From contig NZ_JALDAX010000021.1 of NCBI RefSeq assembly GCF_022698145.1, positions 94,265 through 158,264 on the forward strand: a DNA stretch of 64,000 bases, written 5' to 3'. The position numbers and the translations under genes were made by a program. The notes under the pieces were generated by a model. The model ran no database searches. It was not told the origin of the DNA and saw nothing but the letters and a program-made list of their open reading frames with translations. This stretch comes from Streptomyces spinosisporus (GTDB lineage: Bacteria > Actinomycetota > Actinomycetes > Streptomycetales > Streptomycetaceae). Positions 61,741 to 64,000 of the stretch are shown one piece after another (the stretch's first letter is position 1; every line of letters starts with the position of its first letter).

Positions 61741-62469
61741 TTAGTTGCCGGGGATCTGGACGACGGCGACCTCGCCGTTGGACGCGGCCTGCGCGAGCGC
61801 GGGCGCGTCGGAGGTGTCGACCGTCAGCGTGATCGGCAGGTTGGTGCTGCTGATGACATCGTCGCTCGAGGCCTTGACGTCGCTGACGACGGCGCGGTCG
61901 ACGAGCAGGGAGTTGTCGCCGGAGGAGCCGGACGAAGAGGAGTTGTCGGAGGAGGAGTTGGAGCCGCCGCCGGAGGAGCTGCTCACGCGGTAGACCGCGA
62001 CGGTGTCCCCGGGCTTGATGTTGTTGGGGTACTGCCCTTCCTTGAGGGAGACACCCACGGTCGCCTTGCCCTGCTGCACCGCGCTCTTCGTGGAGAACAT
62101 CTGGCCGACCAGGACCGTGCCCCCGTAGAGGGTGGACTTGGCCTGGAGTCCCTTGAGGGTTTCGCGCTGGGACCACGGCACGAACTCGGCGCCCGAGTCC
62201 TCGCTCACCATCACGGACGTGATCTTGTCGTCGGTGATGGACTCGCCGGCCTGGACGGTGCCGGTCAGCTTGATGACCTCGATGCGGTCACCGGCCCGCA
62301 GCACGAGCATGGTCGCGCCGAGCGCGCCCACGAGGATCAACAGCACCGCCAGCGCGGCGAGCGCGGGTTTGCGCTCGCGAGGCGGAGTGGGAAGCCGGTC
62401 GCCGACCGACGGCTGAGCCGGAGCCGCGGAACGCCCTGCGCCCGCCCCCGTACGCTCCTGGATCTTCAC
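61741..62469 (-). CDS. SAF-domain protein, CpaB/RcpC-like
   Basis: This 242-residue protein is the first gene of the Tad operon. A cytoplasmic Pro-rich start is followed by one membrane helix (about residues 37-57, LAALAVLLILVGALGATML) and an external SAF domain (TVQAGESITDDKITSVMV). A Ser/Gly/Asn-rich segment (about 160-185, low complexity in DNA at 61915-61985) interrupts the outer domain. It is the probable counterpart of CpaB/RcpC pilus proteins. GTG 62469 follows GGGGAG. Confidence 0.85.
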   Translation of the reverse strand: MKIQERTGAGAGRSAAPAQPSVGDRLPTPPRERKPALAALAVLLILVGALGATMLVLRAGDRIEVIKLTGTVQAGESITDDKITSVMVSEDSGAEFVPWSQRETLKGLQAKSTLYGGTVLVGQMFSTKSAVQQGKATVGVSLKEGQYPNNIKPGDTVAVYRVSSSSGGGSNSSSDNSSSSGSSGDNSLLVDRAVVSDVKASSDDVISSTNLPITLTVDTSDAPALAQAASNGEVAVVQIPGN

Positions 62470-63114
62470 GCAACCGCTCCCCGTACACCCAAGAAATTGT
62501 CTGACACGTCTGTCAAATTCTCTGCAATTACGGACACTTCACCCGGGCCCGCCCGCACACGGACGTCCGGGGCACCCCCGGACCTACCGCCCGACCTGGG
62601 CGATTAGCCATCCCTGGGGTGAGTGTCAAGCCATGGCACCGTACCAGTCACACATAAGCCCCTCAAGGCGCGTCCTGCCCCATGGGATGCGGGATGTGCA
62701 CTGTTATTCATCTGCAACTTGAGGTGGGGTTTTCGCAGTTATGGGGGTGGTTGTGGGGGGTGGGCGGCTGTGCGGGAGCGAATCGTCCACCCTGCCGGGA
62801 CGGCGCCCGAAGTGGGACGTCTCTCACGGCTCGGCCATGATGCCTCCACGATTCACTCACGGCGCGCGCTCGCCCGCACATCGTCGGACGACGTACGCCA
62901 TCGGCGGTCCGCTCCTCGATCCCGGCGCCCTGTCCGCCGCCGCGCTCCCGACCGCCGTCCCGCCCCGCCCGCCCGCGCCGCCGAACCCGTCACTCGAACC
63001 GCGTACCTCATCACGCTCAGGGGCATGGCACCCGTGCATTCCGGTTCGCCGGTTGCCGCGTAGCCTCTACCGTCCGGTTCACAGCAGCACGGCACGGCAC
63101 GGTACGGGGGATCG
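62470..63114. other. 645-base region upstream of the Tad operon without a convincing gene
   Basis: No frame here has the codon pattern of the neighbours. The left end must hold the Tad operon promoter. TTGACA occurs on the minus strand at 62516-62511, but no -10 box lies at the right distance. The palindrome TGACA-cgtc-TGTCA (62502-62515) could bind a regulator. GC content dips at 62490-62525 and 62690-62740. Confidence 0.5.
62502..62515. promoter_or_regulatory. Palindrome TGACA-N4-TGTCA upstream of the Tad operon
   Basis: A short perfect inverted repeat 33 bases before the CpaB-like start lies in an A/T-richer patch and is placed where an operator would act. The binding protein is unknown. 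Confidence 0.35.
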
Positions 63115-63894
63115 ATGGGCATCCGGGAGATGGAGGCGCGGGCGCGCGCGGATCTCGAAGGAAAGAGGGGTCACGAGGACGCGCAGAAGTGGCTGGGGTG
63201 GCGTTCGCCGGTCTGGTTGCGGGCACTCGTCCTGGTCATCGCGGCGGCCGGCATTGTGGCGAGCGCGCAGTGGACGGTCGATGCGTACCAGGAGTCGGCC
63301 GCTTACCGGCAGGCGGGCGACTGCACCGCCAAAAGCGGCGCCGCGACCGGCAGTTGCGTCGGCCTGGAAGAGGCGCGCGTGGTCGACAAGTGGGAGTCGC
63401 AGGGGTGCACCGGCAGCGGCAGTAACCGCAGCTGCACCACGAAGTACAGTTTGCGCCTCGACGAGGGCCGACGGATCGAGCGGCTCGACGTCTCGGGCGA
63501 CACCTATGACGCCGCCTACCGCGGCAGCCGCGCCGATCCGCAGACCTGGCAGGGCGCCGTCGTGGGCATCACCGTCCGCGGCCACACACAGACCTTCCCT
63601 GCACCGTCCGAGAACTCGATGCGGCTGGGGACCGCGGCCGTCTGGCTCCTGCTCGGCCTGACCCTGTGGGCCGGCCTCAGCGGCCTGCTCGGCACGCTGC
63701 TGCAGCCCGTGAGCATCGGCTGGGCATTGCTCGTGCTCCCGCTCGTGTTCTTCTTCGACTACGCCCTGTTCGGCGCCTCCGCGGGGAAGTGGCTGTTGGT
63801 GGCCGTACTGACGGCCGGGATCATTGGAGGCACGGTCGTCGCGCAGCGGCATGGAGCCTCGAAGAGGCGCCTTGGGGGGACCTTTGCGGCGTAA
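63115..63894 (+). CDS. Membrane protein of unknown function
   Basis: This 259-residue protein has four predicted membrane helices: about residues 33-52, then three in the last ~90 residues. Between them lies an external, Cys-containing domain (GDCTAKSGAATGSCVGLEE, GCTGSGSNRSCTTKY, residues about 68-110), whose four cysteines could form two disulfides. The start at ATG 63115 has GGGGGA just before it. The family is not identified. It is the last gene of the window and is transcribed away from the Tad operon. Confidence 0.8.
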   Translation: MGIREMEARARADLEGKRGHEDAQKWLGWRSPVWLRALVLVIAAAGIVASAQWTVDAYQESAAYRQAGDCTAKSGAATGSCVGLEEARVVDKWESQGCTGSGSNRSCTTKYSLRLDEGRRIERLDVSGDTYDAAYRGSRADPQTWQGAVVGITVRGHTQTFPAPSENSMRLGTAAVWLLLGLTLWAGLSGLLGTLLQPVSIGWALLVLPLVFFFDYALFGASAGKWLLVAVLTAGIIGGTVVAQRHGASKRRLGGTFAA

Positions 63895-63895
63895 G

Positions 63896-63941
63896 CCGGA
63901 GGGCGAGGGTGCGTGAGTAGACCTCACCCCCTGGCCTCCGG
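63896..63941 (+). terminator. Hairpin after the membrane protein gene
   Basis: CCGGAGG (63896-63902) pairs with CCTCCGG (63935-63941). Inner pairing of GGGTG with CACCC lengthens the stem imperfectly. It starts two bases after the stop codon. Confidence 0.55.
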
Positions 63942-64000
63942 GAACATGTGCGGCGCCCGGCAGACCCGTACACGATCGGCACACATCCCACACACGCGAC

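Noticed and set aside
61915..61985. Repeat-like GGAGGAG run that might be a short tandem array
   Set aside because: It is the codons of the Ser-rich linker of the CpaB-like protein, not an independent element.
62511..62516. TTGACA as a -35 box for the Tad operon
   Set aside because: No TAnnnT-like -10 lies 16-19 bases downstream on the minus strand.
62623..63063. Plus-strand frame upstream of the last membrane protein
   Set aside because: The product is Arg/Pro/Ala-rich low complexity with no ribosome-binding site and no recognisable feature.

Overview
The window is chromosomal DNA of a Streptomyces or a very close actinobacterial relative. GC content is very high with strong G/C third-position preference, GTG starts are common, and it carries a complete 14-subunit respiratory complex I operon, futalosine-pathway menaquinone genes, a whiJ-type regulator triad (HATPase, XRE, DUF397), an SsgA-like protein and an actinobacterial Tad pilus cluster.

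Left part (1-7403). The first transcription unit, on the plus strand and cut by the window edge, holds an SsuA/TauA-type ABC importer (binding protein, permease, ATPase) followed by a fumarate reductase/succinate dehydrogenase-type flavoprotein fused to a long HEAT-repeat tail. A convergent recQ helicase gene follows.

Respiratory block (7503-37702). nuoA-nuoN run on the minus strand (23640 to 7594), almost every junction being a 1-8 base overlap. A 16-bp Rex-type operator lies upstream of nuoA and a strong hairpin follows nuoN. Divergent from nuoA is a secreted NlpC/P60 peptidase. Next come a Tat-exported FAD oxidoreductase, a peptide deformylase, a MenJ-like isoprenoid quinone reductase, a GNAT acetyltransferase, a PASTA protein, the menaquinone methyltransferase gene menG, an exopolysaccharide-type set (acyltransferase, deacetylase-glycosyltransferase fusion, membrane protein), a GH18 lipoprotein, and mqnC with a degenerate amidohydrolase-like partner. 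Complex I, menaquinone synthesis (mqnC, menG) and menaquinone tailoring (menJ-like) are thus clustered.

Pilus block and island (37815-62469). A prepilin peptidase and a membrane LysM/BTAD protein (37815-41524) are separated by about 14 kb from the Tad pilus operon (62469 down to 55956: CpaB-like, TadZ, TadA, TadB, TadC, pilin, two TadE-like, TadG-like). Between them lie two secreted proteins of unknown function and then an accessory island (about 43550-55750). Its centre is a 1507-residue Rhs/YD-repeat polymorphic toxin with a WXG100-like amino terminus and a carboxy-terminal domain resembling a HYD1-type ADP-ribosyltransferase. It is followed by a candidate immunity gene and flanked by a divergent WXG-like gene. 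Further along are a PD-(D/E)XK (Rpn-like) protein, the whiJ-type triad, an Imm11-like gene and a barstar-family gene interrupted by an in-frame TAA. A 390-bp gene is present twice (43982-44371 and 53474-53863, about 94% identical), flanking the toxin and regulator genes.

The right end holds a 645-bp gap and one membrane protein gene. I see no tRNA, rRNA, CRISPR array, transposase or integrase gene.
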